This document shows, one piece after another, positions 9,763 to 55,755 of a stretch of DNA of 64,000 nt (positions within the stretch are counted from its first letter, which is position 1; every line of letters starts with the position of its first letter). Location: the NCBI GenBank assembly GCA_964016985.1, contig OZ024825.1, forward strand, positions 42,609,668 through 42,673,667, read 5' to 3'. The DNA comes from Anodontia alba. Taxonomy: Eukaryota; Mollusca; Bivalvia; Lucinida; Lucinidae. A program made the translations under genes and the position numbers. The notes under the pieces are model-generated. The model did no database searches. It worked only from the letters and a program-made list of their open reading frames with translations, and had not been told where the DNA came from.

Positions 9763-9909
9763 TGTAGGTGCAAGGGCATTTATGTCAGTGAAATGATACA
9801 GTGTTCGGCATGCGAGTTATGGTTTCATTTAAGATGTATCAATGAATCAACGAGGAGAGAACTTGCAAAGGATAGTAAAATTCAGTAACAATGTGAAGAC
9901 TGTGAATAA
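9763..9909 (+). pseudogene. PHD-finger-like relic, probably of a transposon ORF
   Basis: In the frame beginning at 9763, cysteines and a histidine fall as C-x-C, CSAC, W-F-H-x-x-C, then CEDC before a stop. The core reads EMIQCSACELWFHLRCIN. This is the tail of a C4HC3 PHD-type zinc finger. An in-frame TAA precedes the last Cys pair, and upstream coding sequence lies in another frame (9563-9796), so it is broken. PHD fingers occur in ORF1 of several LINE clades and in other transposons. The host function is unknown. Confidence 0.5.
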
Positions 9910-10100
9910 GTCATGCTACGTCGGCTCCAAAAATGAAATGTGACTGTTAAGTCTCAAATATGAATTTCAGTGGGTATACTTTGTATGTAGAACATATGTA
10001 TTTAACATATGTCCTAGATACGACTACATGTACCCTAGAACACTGAATCATAATATTACAGAAGATTCATGCTAACTATGTAGTCAAGAACATAACTAGT
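9910..10100. other. No feature recognised
   Basis: AT-rich sequence between the PHD-like relic and the SINE. Confidence 0.3.
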
Positions 10101-10113
10101 ACAAAATCATATA

Positions 10114-10421
10114 TTGCCGGCCTCGGTGGCTCAGTTGGGTGCGCGTCCGACTGGAGACCAGGAGGTCGCTGGTTCGACCCCCGCCGAGGTCGGCAATATT
10201 CTTTCGCGGAGATTGATCATGAAATATTTTTTACGGTCATTCTCTCCCTTCCGCTGATTCAAGAAGGGCAGTTGTCAGTTTCTGGCAAAAAAATGTGCAC
10301 AATACTGGTTAACCGCTTAGAGGACTAAGCCTGCCCAGTAAAATGGTGGTTAGGTAAACTGACCGCGCTCGACCTGACCCCATTGGGTTGACTGGGCCGT
10401 AAAAACTCAGCACAAACAAAA
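10114..10421 (+). mobile_element. tRNA-derived SINE, full length
   Basis: The tRNA-like head starts gccggcctcggtggctcagt. An A box (TGGCTCAGTTGGG, 10127-10139) and a B box (GGTTCGACCCC, 10171-10181) are in place. A 230-bp body follows, ending in cacaaacaaaa. The 13-bp target duplication ACAAAATCATATA lies at 10101-10113 and 10422-10434. The head carries no acceptor end and is part of the SINE, not a functional tRNA gene. Confidence 0.9.
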
Positions 10422-10759
10422 ACAAAATCATATAAATGACACTGAATGAGCATTGTCGTGAGAAATCCTGTCTTAGGTGTGAAAAATTATCTAAGACAAT
10501 AACAAGTGTGTATAGAGAATAAAAACAACGAACACCAAAGGACCTGATCCGACTACGCATTTTGTTCCATATGTAATTTGCAGGTTTTCTCACGACAAGA
10601 CTCATTATTATGCTTAAATGGGACGTAGTATGAGATAATAGTACTTTTCAACCTGCGTAAATACATTCTTCAAATGCGCATGCGCAGCCATTTAATGAGG
10701 CTAGATGTCTGATTCTGATCTAAACCATCATCATATAACTACACGAGTGTGAACAACGA

Positions 10760-11365
10760 AGGCTTTGGTGAGACTTTGCGGATGCGCAGTCGCGGTCGAG
10801 TCTTTGCTGTTCGTATATGCGATAAACAGAGAATATTATATGCCAATTTTCATATCATACCCTATATCAACCCGACACCCATATCCGCCCGAGAGCCGAT
10901 GGCCCGAGGGCTGATATGGGTCGAGGGTTGATATGGGGTATGATATGAAAATTGCCATATCGTAATCTATTTATCATATATTTTCTTTCTGACAAGTTTA
11001 CCTATTCGATGTGGTATGCAGAGTCATACTAGTGTACTGCTAGAGCGCCGAGTGCTCCGAATAGACCGCCGAGTGCTCCGAATGTGCTATACCGCCGAGT
11101 GCTCCAAATGAGGTGATATTTTTTTGTTGTTTTTTTTTTGCCCAGGCAAAAAAGCCGTATCACGCACGTGACCCATTATCACACCTTTTGCGCTCCACAA
11201 GAGTGATATGTGCTTGAAAGCCATGTTAGTATCACATATGCAAAATAACTATATTTTCTAGTAAGTGTATGATAATGGTACTTATCGCATATGCGACCAG
11301 CGAAGACTAAGGTGCATCTGCGTGGGGCGCGCAGTCTCGCCAGTGTCTGCACTGTTCGCACACAT
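10760..11365. repeat. Cluster of family E hairpins and a long inverted repeat
   Basis: An inverted repeat at 10839-10969 (atatgccaattttcatatca and inverse, centre gagccgatggcccgaggg) lies next to family E stems (10775-10830, 11285-11360). The gccgagtgctccgaat unit repeats three times at 11046-11107. Confidence 0.65.
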
Positions 11366-12420
11366 GTATCATAGAAAAAGACGAAACATTAGGCCAAGAA
11401 TCAAACATATAATCCCACTAGATGAATACGCAATGATTTATCGAATGAAGATATTTACCATTATCTCGTGCGACGACTTAATTTTATCCATTTTGATACA
11501 TTAAGGAAACAGCACATTTAACAAAGTTGACTAAAACAGCCTGCTTTAGAAACAAGTAAAATTGTAGCTACGCTTGTAATCACAATACTACATGCACATG
11601 ATAATAACCTTCCTTAAGTATGGTGATCATACTGCTAGACAAACGAGAACAGCCTATACAACAGACCGGAGAATACACGATGAGGAAGCTACTTTCTTTC
11701 TTTTTTTTTTTGCTCTGTTTGTTTTTCGCCGTTTAGGCAGACCGTATTATTGCAAATAATTAGAACCCGTCTAAATGTCTCTTTAAGTATTAATCGCCTT
11801 TTCTGGTTGAGTCTTTATTATTTTTTCAAATCTTTCAATAAAGAAGATGTATGAATTCTCGTACTTACTGAAGCATATTTTTATTTGAGGACGAAATAAA
11901 CTGCTTCTAAAACTGTAATTGTAATTTCCTGTTACAAATCTGGCTGCACGCTATACCATGCTTTCCAGTTCCTCCTGACTACACCTTGGGGTCGTAAACC
12001 TAACTGCCTTGCGCCAGAAATCGACACACCAATTCTTTATAAGCTACTCTTTTAATGTCTTGATAAAGTCTCGTACTTGCTGAAACATTATTTTATTTGA
12101 GGGCGAAATCGGTGTGGAAGCGAACGATCTCATTAATTGTATACCCGAAAGAGGCCATAACTGGATAATAAAATATTCTATTCTATTCGTTATCAGATGC
12201 ACGACTACAATGTCAACAGTCTTAGTACAGGTAGTTACTTCAGCTTAAGCTGCCCGTATTTGATGTGTAATTACCGTAACTATTATATATACGGCTCGCC
12301 AGGGTGACCCGCAATCATCAGAATATAGGCTCGTCTTCATAAGGCCAAAAAACCAGACTAATGGTCCATGTGTATTCAGAAAGATGTATATTTTATATGT
12401 GTTCTCGTTCCAGGTATAAC
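11365..12420. other. No gene recognised
   Basis: The two segments with cgtacttactgaagcatatt (11858) and cgtacttgctgaaacattat (12070) are diverged direct repeats about 210 bp apart. Nothing else is supported. Confidence 0.35.
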
Positions 12421-12424
12421 AGTG

Positions 12425-12673
12425 TTCTTTAACAAATTTAGCAGATGGCAAATTGATGATGTTTTTCTTCCAGACATTAGGATGTGACATTTCATGCCAA
12501 TTGTCTATTAAAGAGACAATGTGCATGAACTGTCAAGTCCTATTTTCTAGGACAAAGAAAAACAAGAGCTCCGCCAAGCGGGGCATTATACGCCGGTGGC
12601 AACTAATAAGATGCAGCACATTAACTGGCTCCTGTATAATTCAGTGCTTCGGATATAAACTGTAAGTGGAATT

Positions 12674-12711
<38 letters not shown>

Positions 12712-14105
12712 CATTGGGGCATAATCTCTGCTGATATTTGGTGAACTGTAACCTAAGGGTCCAAGCTGGCCAAGAAATTAAGGGAGAAGTTTGCTGCTTC
12801 TAGGGAGAAGTGCTTTTTGACGGAGGACACACCACAGACGCATGGCTATATTATAAGCTCATATGAGCCATTGGCACACTATTACCTCTAAACAATATGC
12901 CGTGAAAAATTTACAAAAACTTTCAAAGGGTCATAAATCTGCAAATATTTGGTGCACTGTAACCTAAAAATAATATGTGCTGTCCACATCATCGTGTAAG
13001 TATTTATGAAGTTTCAGCTTGATCGGACGTGAACTGTAGGAGGATTTAGCTGGAAACAAAAAATTAATAGACATTTTCGAAGGGGTTTAACTCTGCTAAT
13101 ATTTGGTGGACTGTAACCTCGAAACAAAACGCGCTGCTCCACATCATGGTCTAACTGTACATGAAGTTTCAGGTTGATTGGATGTAAACTGTAGGAGGAT
13201 TTAGCCATAAACTAAAAATTAATCGAAATTTTCAAAGGGGTATAACTCTGCTAATATTTGGTGGACTGTAACCTCGAAACAATATGCGCTGCTCCACGTC
13301 ATGGTCTAACTATACATGAAGTTCAGCTTGATCGGATGTAATCTGTAGGAGGAGTTAGCCGGAAACGAAAAGTCTACTGAAATTTTCAAAGAGGCATAAC
13401 TGCTAATATTTGGTGGACTGTAACCTCGAAACAATATGCGCAGCTCCACATCATGGTCTAACTATACATGGAGTTTCAGCTTGATCGGATGTAAAATGTA
13501 GGAGTTAACCGGAAATGAAAAGTTTACAGAAATTTTCTAAGGGGTATAACTCTGCAAACATTTGGTGGACTGTAACCCCGAAACAATATGCGCTGCGCCA
13601 CATCATGGTCTAACTATATACCAAGTTTCAGCTTGATCGGATGTAAACTGTAGGAGGAATTAGCCGGAAACGAAAAGGCTATTGAAATTTTCAAAGGGGG
13701 CATAACTCTGCTAATATTTGGTGGACTGTAACCTCGAAATAATATGCGCTGCTCCACATCCTGGTCTAACTATATATGAAGTTTCAGCTTGATCGGATGT
13801 AAAATGTAGGAGGAGTTAATCGGAAATGAAAAGTTTACAGAAATTTTCTAAGGAGCATAACTCTGCAAACATTTGGTGGACTGTAACCCCGAAATAATAT
13901 GCGCTGCGCCACATCATGGTCTAACTATATACCAAGTTTCAGCTTGATCGGATGTAAACTGTAGGAGGAGTTAGCCGAAAACGAAAAAGTTTACGGACGG
14001 ACGGACGGACGCCATACCCCGTAACATAATACGTCCCGTTTTTCAAACGGGCGTTTAAAAGTCAAAATACCGTCGGCTGAAATCTTTACCCAGCGTGCTA
14101 AACGA
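12425..14105. mobile_element. CAGCAGACGACAAA palindromic MITE (family A), split by a tandem-repeat element
   Basis: Family A is about 200 bp with a core tttgacatttcatgcaaatt / aatttgcatgaaatgtcaaa and ends ttcagcagacgacaaattga / gtttgtcgtctgctgaattt. Here the left half (12429-12550) and the end accgtcggctgaaatcttta-cccagcgtgctaaacg (from 14060) are separated by about 1.5 kb. Confidence 0.6.
12551..14050 (+). mobile_element. Tandem-repeat element (about 155-bp units)
   Basis: The element begins near aagagctccgccaagcgggg. It holds about eight units of type ctctgctaatatttggtgga, ctgtaacctcgaaacaatat, agcttgatcggatgtaaact, and ends acggacggacggacggacgc followed by a small hairpin cccgtttttcaaacggg. 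Poly(A) at 12675-12709. The structure suggests a nonautonomous, possibly Helitron-like element. No transposase is visible. Confidence 0.6.
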
Positions 14106-14550
14106 TAAAACTTTAGGTCCGTCACCATAAAACTGGGCTGCGTTCAGAAGTTCAAAGGGATGGTGACGTTTTGCCCTGCATCCCTGTATCTAATCGCGGG
14201 CGCTAACAGAAGAATGATCCAGGGCAAAATTTGCACATTTTAAGATAGCCCAGAACTTCGTTACCCATATACTGTATGTGTAAACAACCATTAAAAGTGC
14301 ACCCCTGCCGGTAACATCCTTTTTCAATCCCAACCCTCTACTAAGAAACTCACAAATCCCATCACGGACATTCCATCTCTGTCGCTATCATCTGTATAGC
14401 CTTAACCATTACCAGACTCTGGACTAATTCAGCAGACGGCAAAATGATGACTTCCCCAGGAAATAGGTTTAGACATTTTATGAAAATTATCTCTTTTGGA
14501 AACAATTTGCATAAAATGTCAAAACCTGTTTCTGGGAAATATGAGTAAAA

Positions 14551-15685
14551 TACGAGGGCGAGTCAATAAAAACCAGCCTAACCTATTTCTGGGTGAGATA
14601 GATCTCTTTTTTTTTCGATGTAATTGTCCTCTAGAATGATGCACTTGGACCTACGGTGTTCCAGTGCCATCAGCCCAGAACTGAAGAAGCCAGGCAGGGT
14701 CCTTGTCTCTGACCCACTCCTCAACTGCCACCACGACTGTCACGACTCTCGCATTGTCCTGTTGGAGCAGAATCCCTTTGGAGAGTTTACCTCGGCATTT
14801 TTCACGGATCACAGTTCTCAGTTGGTCGAGCAAATTTGCATAATACGCAACTGTTCTTGTACTTTTCCTTGCTAGAAAGTCCAACATAATAACGCCTTGT
14901 GCATCCCAAAATACAGTTGCCATCACCTTGCCAGCAGAGGGTTGCGTTTTGAACTTCTTTGGCCTTGGAGACCCCGGCCCTACACTCTGGCGACTTTGAG
15001 CTTTATTCTCTGGCTCATAATAATGGACCCAGGTCTCATCTACAATCACCAGACGTGAAAAGGAAATCAACTTCCTTTGACCTAAACCGCTTCAACAATG
15101 CGCTGTATACTGATGCTCTGGTTGCCATTTGCTCGTCGCTAAGGGATTTTGGGACCCAACGGGCTGTTAGCTTGTGCATACCCAAGCGATCATGTAAAGT
15201 TATGGAAACGCTACCATGTGAAATGTAATGCATTCGCTATGTCTTCCACCTTAATTCGCCTATCAAAGTACACCAGATCCCGTACTTTGTTACATATTTC
15301 TTCATCGGTGGCATCTGATGGGCGTCCAGACCTGGTTTCGTCTTCTAAAGACGTTCTAAAGAATTCCCCAACCCAGAATTTAACTTGAGCATACGATGGT
15401 GCAGAAGACCCATAAACAGTGGTCAACTCGCAATGTATTTCCTGACCTGTTTTCCCTTTCAAATACAAGTACCGAATTACAGCACGGTACTCAACTTTTG
15501 ACGAAAAGCTTTCTTTTGCATCGCTAGCCATGTTTGACATTCAATATCTTATGAGTGAATGACACGATAAGGGTGCAATTTTGCCCTCAGGCCTAAAACA
15601 TGTATTGAAACAAGGCATGAAAATCTTGAGTGTCTCGGTCAACTGGAAATGGGATAGGCTGGTTACTTATTGATTTGCTCTCGTA
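14551..15685 (-). mobile_element. Mariner transposon, internally deleted
   Basis: Imperfect terminal inverted repeats (tacgagggcgagtcaataaa on the left, tgatttgctctcgta on the right) with TA at both outer ends. Read on the minus strand, fragments of a mariner transposase appear in order: the N-terminal helix-turn-helix region, then VDETWVHYYEPE with the first catalytic Asp, QQDNAR with the second, and a C-terminal EEWVRDKDPA/CIILE segment. Confidence 0.9.
14640..15540 (-). pseudogene. Mariner transposase relic
   Basis: The frame starts MSNMASDAKESF near 15540, with VEYRAVIRYLYLKGKTGQEI and SGRPSDATDEE typical of mariner/SETMAR-type transposases. Frame changes occur near 15230 and 15060. After DNAR the expected PPYSPDLAP region with the third catalytic Asp is missing, and sequence jumps to the C-terminal helix, so catalytic activity is not possible. 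A further frameshift lies near 14690. Confidence 0.88.
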
Positions 15686-15784
15686 CGAATGTTAAATGCC
15701 GTTTGCTGATTTTGTAACCCAGAATGCTAAGCGTTAAACAACACTTCAGCTGCGCCTTCCTATTAATGTACCACCCCATAAAAG

Positions 15785-15992
15785 TTCCTAGCTAGGATCA
15801 ATAAAAGGTTTGATTTTGCTGCGATTAGTTATAATAATCCCAAAACAGGTTACAGTTTTTGACATTTCATGCAAATTGTACATAAAAATGTTAAATATTG
15901 TTTTCTGGGCAAAATTAAAAAAAAAAATCACCAGTTTGTCGTCTGCTGAATTTGCCCACTGAGTGATAAAGGTTAAACCCCTAGACTGTCCC
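15785..15992. mobile_element. Family A MITE
   Basis: Centre acatttcatgcaaattgtac; right end cagtttgtcgtctgctgaat. Confidence 0.6.
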
Positions 15993-16062
15993 CAATCCAT
16001 AGTGACTTAATGTATAATACTAATGTTTATGTTCGATATAGATACTAAACTGAAACAAAGGC

Positions 16063-16138
16063 AATATTAACATGCTAAGGTTATGAAGAACTGGTCATTA
16101 GTGAGCAGTATTTCATAATCTTAGCATGCTAATATTAT
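16063..16138. repeat. Hairpin
   Basis: Caatattaacatgctaaggt and taatcttagcatgctaatat are inverted around a gaagaactggtcattagtga loop. Confidence 0.8.
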
Positions 16139-16173
16139 CTAGGTTTGATTTTAGAGTCTGTGTTAATGAGTAA

Positions 16174-16416
16174 CATCACGAAAACATGCCTATATAATTT
16201 TGACCCCCTTAAACCCCACTTTTATATAGTAAAACTGAGGTTTACAGGAGTATACATTATTTTTCTTATTTCTGCCGAAAACATAGATTGTAGGTACTCG
16301 TTAGAACCGCCTCGCCGAGTAACGAGTACCTACAATCTATGTTTTCAGCAGAAATATGAAGAATATCAGATTTTTTTTTTAATCTGAAAATATCCACTTT
16401 TGGTGGTAAAATTTTC
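16174..16416. mobile_element. Family B MITE running into a (TA)n tract
   Basis: The element is in the orientation catcacgaaaacatgcc to ggtggtaaaattttcat. The final arm, which normally reads caatatatttgaataggcgt, is replaced by (TA)n. Confidence 0.8.
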
Positions 16417-16516
<100 letters not shown>

Positions 16517-16741
16517 AAGAAAGGCATGTAACGAGTGCGTGTACAATGAATATCCCTTATTCTAAACAAAACCTAAGCAGATGCCTTTTTGTTCTGATAT
16601 AGAAAATTACGTGTAAACTAACCATGAAGGATGCCAGATTTTGCCAGACGTGGGTCAGAAGTTCACTGTGCCTGCAGTTGTAATATTTTACTCAAAGATG
16701 ATTACATTTTTGTCTGGGATAATAACGAACCAGGTATATAT

Positions 16742-16743
<2 letters not shown>

Positions 16744-16792
<49 letters not shown>

Positions 16793-16850
16793 ATTCTCTG
16801 TGTTAGTCTCTCTTTGTCTCTCTGTCTGTCTCTGTCTTTCTCTCTCTCCT
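16744..16850 (+). repeat. (TC)n microsatellite with degenerate tail
   Basis: CTCT run to 16790, then imperfect TCTSTC repeats. Confidence 0.95.
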
Positions 16851-17024
16851 ACACATACACTTCTTCAATCAAGACCTTGAATTATTTACAAGGAGTTTCA
16901 AATTCATATTTCAGCGTGTTTTTATATATAATTTTAGGCTTAGTGAATCCATGTTTACACTTTTAAACATGTCTATATTAACAAAATAATAAGTTGGGAA
17001 AAGGAACATAAAATTTAACGAAAA

Positions 17025-17254
17025 CTTTTGGTAGCACTGGATCCAGAAAGGATGCTGAAAGGATATGGGTAAACTACATATTGAGAGTTAATCATTAACA
17101 GTGCAAATGATCTGTGTACCCGAGGCCTTTTTGTTTTAACTTTTGGTAGCACTTGATCCAGAAAGGATGCTGCAAGGATATGGGTAAACTACATATTGAG
17201 AGTTAATCATTAACAGTGCAAATGATCTGTGTACCCGAGGCCTTTTGGCTTTCG
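17025..17254 (+). repeat. 115-bp tandem duplication
   Basis: Cttttggtagcactggatcc and cttttggtagcacttgatcc start two nearly identical 115-bp units ending cccgaggccttttt. Confidence 0.92.
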
Positions 17255-17277
17255 CTTTCACTATTGTATATAAACAA

Positions 17278-17278
<1 letters not shown>

Positions 17279-17355
<77 letters not shown>
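17279..17355 (+). repeat. (TA)n microsatellite
   Basis: About 38 TA units at the putative end of the LTR element. Confidence 0.98.
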
Positions 17356-17359
<4 letters not shown>

Positions 17360-17360
<1 letters not shown>

Positions 17361-17907
17361 CAGCAACAAGCTTTAAATTATTAACAATATTTATTCACAA
17401 AAAAATGAGACAAGATTCAAAACAAAATAATGTAAGTAAACAGTGCCTTCCAAGTTTATGTCACATAGTCCCTCAAAAATAATCCACACGAATTTATAAA
17501 AACAAATCCTTTGAATAACAGTTTCTGATCCCACAATTTAAAGTTCCTAAATTCAGAATATAAGTCCAAAATGAATAAAATATTAAAGTAATCCAGTATA
17601 GAATAATTTCCAGTGAAGGTACACAAAGACGCCCAGATAAAAATCTTTTCTTCTTATATAATATCAAAGAACGTTCTACAAAAAGAATTTACTACAAGCA
17701 TCCCTTATTTTCCAGGTTCAATCAAGAAAGTTCTAAACATTCTATGACATGCCAAAAATAACTCAGTCCAGAATCAAGAACATAAACAACATATTATTGT
17801 TAACATGTTGTTCCAGAAAGTTATTTTTGGAAATGTAGTAAATAAAGCTATTTATGGAAACATAGTAAACATGATGCTTACGATAATTGAACACCCTATA
17901 TATAACA
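17360..17907 (-). repeat. Putative 3' LTR
   Basis: On the minus strand a polypurine stretch (gaagaggggaag, 17908-17919) immediately precedes TGTTATATATAGGG, the usual PPT-then-TG start of a 3' LTR, about 120 bp after the pol stop. A gtgaataaatattg candidate polyadenylation site is near 17385-17398. The outer boundary is uncertain and no 5' LTR is in place. Confidence 0.55.
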
Positions 17908-18040
17908 CTTCCCCTCTTCAAAGATAAGAAAGATTTATGTAATAAAGCTTTCTTTTGCCATAAAATTATCATAAAATAAAATGCTGATAAAAGCAATTAT
18001 ATTATATACAGCAAGTTACAGGAAACCGCAGATCAAGACA

Positions 18041-18551
18041 TCATGCTCTAGACAAGGCATCAGGAATAATATTATCTTTTCCTCTGATATTCTTGATGTC
18101 AAGATTGTATTTCTGTAGCAACAAGCTCTATCTGAGCAACCTCTGATTCTTGTTTTTCATCTTATGGATGAAAGTCAGTGGATTGTGATCGCTGAAACAA
18201 CAATAGGTGAGGATAAAGAAGTTAGATAAACTTCAAAATGTTGAAGAGAAAGAATGAGAGACAAACATTCTTTCTATACTGTAGAATAATTCTTTTGATG
18301 TTTGTTAAACTTTTTGGAAAAGTAACAAACTGGATGATCCACACCATCGCCATCCTCTTGCAGCAATACACCACCTGCACCAACATCACTCGCATCTACA
18401 GCTAGCTTAAATTATTTATTAAAATTCGGCGCCAAGAGAACTGGCTCACTCCTCAGTATAACTTTCAGTTTATCAAAGGCATTCTGACAATCACTGGTCC
18501 ACTTAAACCTCATTCTTTTACTAAGTAAAATAGTCAGTGGCTCAGCAATGA

Positions 18552-18590
<39 letters not shown>

Positions 18591-20740
18591 ACAGAATTTT
18601 CTGTAATAACCAGCCATACCAAGAAACCTCATCAGTTGTCTTTTGCATGTGGGCAGCGGAAAATCTGAAATAGCTTCAACTTTAGCGTCTATAGGTTTAG
18701 CCTGGCCATGACCCACAACATGTCCTAGAAATTATTAAAGTTGCATGACAGAATTCACTTTTAGCAAGGTTTATTGTCAGTTTTGCTTCACTTAGTTTAT
18801 CAAAGAATGCTTTGATAGTCCCAGATGGTGATTCCATTCATCATCGTATATGATGGCTTCATCGATGTAAGCCTCGCAATGCTCGATTCCAGCTATTATG
18901 CTGTTGATTAAACGTTGAAATGTTGCTGGAGAGTTTTTCATTCCAAAAGGCATTACTTTATAGTGATATAATCCATCAGGAGTAACAAATGCTGGGATCT
19001 CTTTGGCCCTTTCTGTGAGCGAAATGTGCCAAAATCCTTTCAGAAGATCGAATTTAGTTATATATTTTGAATTTCCAATTTTGTCAATACAATCATCCAT
19101 TCTTGGGATTTGAAAAGTGTCTGTTTTACTCAAGTTATTAACCTTCCTGTAATCGGTGCACATCCGGTATGATCCATCAGGTTTTGGCACAAGAATGCAA
19201 GGTGAACTCCATTCACTTTGGCTTGGTTCAATGAAATCATTGTCCAGCAAATACTGAATTCCTCCTTAAGATTTTTTTTGTTTTGTTGGGTTCATTCTAT
19301 ATGGATGTTGTTTGGCAGGTTGTGAGTCCTCAACATTCACATCATGATAAATTTTGTCAGTCCTTGTAGGAATATCCGGAAATAAGTGTTCATATTCATG
19401 AATTTACAGTTTCAATTTCTTTTTTTGGACTGAATTTAGGTGTGAAAGTTTCTGGTCGAGATCCTTTAGAATGTCAGAATTCTTGAGTTTTGATGACGCA
19501 GGATCAGATTTGATCAAGTTCATCAAAGTTCATTTCACTTTGTTTTTGGAGGACTGAACTAAAAACACTAATTGTCGTAACAGAAGAGCTATCCCTATTT
19601 ATATATTGTTTAAGCATGTTAACATGACATAATTGTTTTTGTTTGCGTCTCCCAGGAGTGTTAACAATGTAATTTACATCACTAATCTTTTTGCCTATAG
19701 TGTAAGGGCCGTAATATCTGGCTTGCAATGATTTGCCAGGAATAGGCAAAAGAGCAAGTACCCTGTCTCCAGGCATGAATTTTCTTTCTTTTGCATTTTC
19801 ATCATACCAATGTTTCATTTTTTATTTGTTCTGACTTACGATTGGTCCGAGCAGCCTCACACGCTTTAGACAGTTTGTCTTTAAAATCTGATACATACTG
19901 AAGTAAGTTCAGAGAACTGTCATCATTTGAGAGAAATTTCTCTTTCAAAAGTTTCAAAGGTCCACGCACAGTATGGCCAAATACCAGCTCAAATGGGCTG
20001 AAACAAAAAGGTTCTTTAACAGATTCTCTAACGGCAAACAACAACAAATGAATGCTTTCATAACAATCTTTTTCAGTGTCAAAGCATCAGGTCATACACC
20101 TGATCATATTTTTCAGTGTCTGATGAAATCTTTCAAGGGCACCTTGACTTTCAGGATGGTAAGGTGACGATTTATACTGAGTAATGCCCAAGTCATGCAT
20201 GACCTGTTGAAAAATTCCAGACATGAAATTTGATCCCTGATCCGACTGAACAGACTTTGGGAGGCCTACAAATGTGAAAAAAATTTACCAAAGCCTTAAC
20301 AATATTCTTTGTTTTAATATTCCGAAGTGGAATGGCTTCTGGGAAACGTGTAGAAGCACACATTTTAGTAAGAAGATATTCATGGTCTGACTTGGTTTTA
20401 GGCAAGGGACCAACACAGTCAATAATTATTCGACTAAAAGAATATCATCAAAAGCAGGTATGGGCTGTATAGTGAGCTTTTGGTATTGTCTGGTTGGGTT
20501 TTCCTACCATCTGACAAGTATGGCAAGATTTACAAACTGAGAAACGTCAGATTTTAACCCTGGCCAGTAAAAATGGTTAAGAATTTTGTGATAGGTCTTG
20601 TTTACACCTAAATGACCTGAGATGGGAGTCTCATGGGCCAAGTTCAAAATTTCTGGGCGATTAACCCTTGGAACCACTATTTGGTGGTTAACAGTCCACG
20701 CGTCTTCCGCTGAGACATCAGGAGGACGCCATTTTCTCAT
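18041..20740 (-). pseudogene. LTR-retrotransposon pol relic, order integrase - RT - RNase H (Gmr1-like)
   Basis: Read on the minus strand from 20740: an H2C2 integrase zinc-binding region (HLGVNKTYHKILNHFYWPG), the integrase core (SDQGSNF and PESQGALERF, near 20220-20110), an integrase C-terminal GPY/F-like region (GDRVLALLPIPG, ARYYGPYTIG), then Ty3-type reverse transcriptase (SSPCILVPKPDG, DLLKGFWHI, MPFGMKNSPATFQ) and RNase H ending KDNIIPDALSRA followed by a stop at 18041. Ty3/gypsy elements normally place integrase last. The Gmr1 group is the known exception. The catalytic Y-x-D-D box reads YIDE. There are several stops and frameshifts, and a poly(T) replaces coding at 18553-18588. Gag and protease are missing upstream. 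Confidence 0.82.
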
Positions 20741-20764
20741 TAAAATTCCATTGTATATATTGAA

Positions 20765-21142
20765 ATTTGCACTATGTGGCCCTTAAAATATTTTTGTTGA
20801 ATATATGACAAAAGTGCGCGATAAACAGGGCGTACAAACACAGCATATAAAATGGAAAAAAGTTAATCTTCTTCTATGCGCCATAAACATTACACAGAAA
20901 AGGATATAGGCCAAACTGAGCTTTTTTAACCAATACTTAGGGCAAATAGGCCCACTTACGCTGTGATTCCAGAAAATAACATGAACAAATCGTTCGGCTG
21001 ATGTGGAACGGTTTTTTTGTACGCTGTATTTATCGCGCAATGTACCCAAACACGCTCAGTTGTGATAACTTCTGTTTGTAGATTTTACTATTTCATTCCC
21101 ATGCCATTTTGTCATGCGCTTGCTCATTTATATTGTTTTAGG
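20765..21142. other. Sequence upstream of PON-B exon 1
   Basis: No promoter motif can be assigned. A short match to gttttactgctcat-type 5' sequence is absent, and exon 1 may not be the first transcribed exon. Confidence 0.3.

Positions 21143-55755
<34,613 letters not shown>

Larger units (their letters stand above)
14419..15735. mobile_element. Family A MITE split by mariner
   Basis: The left part runs to tgggaaatatgagtaaaa (14550). The right part, cgaatgttaaatgccgtttg-ctgattttgtaacccagaat, resumes at 15686. Confidence 0.65.

Noticed and set aside
10116..10195. tRNA gene
   Set aside because: The tRNA-like head is continuous with a SINE body and has target duplications; it recurs as the 5' part of dispersed copies.
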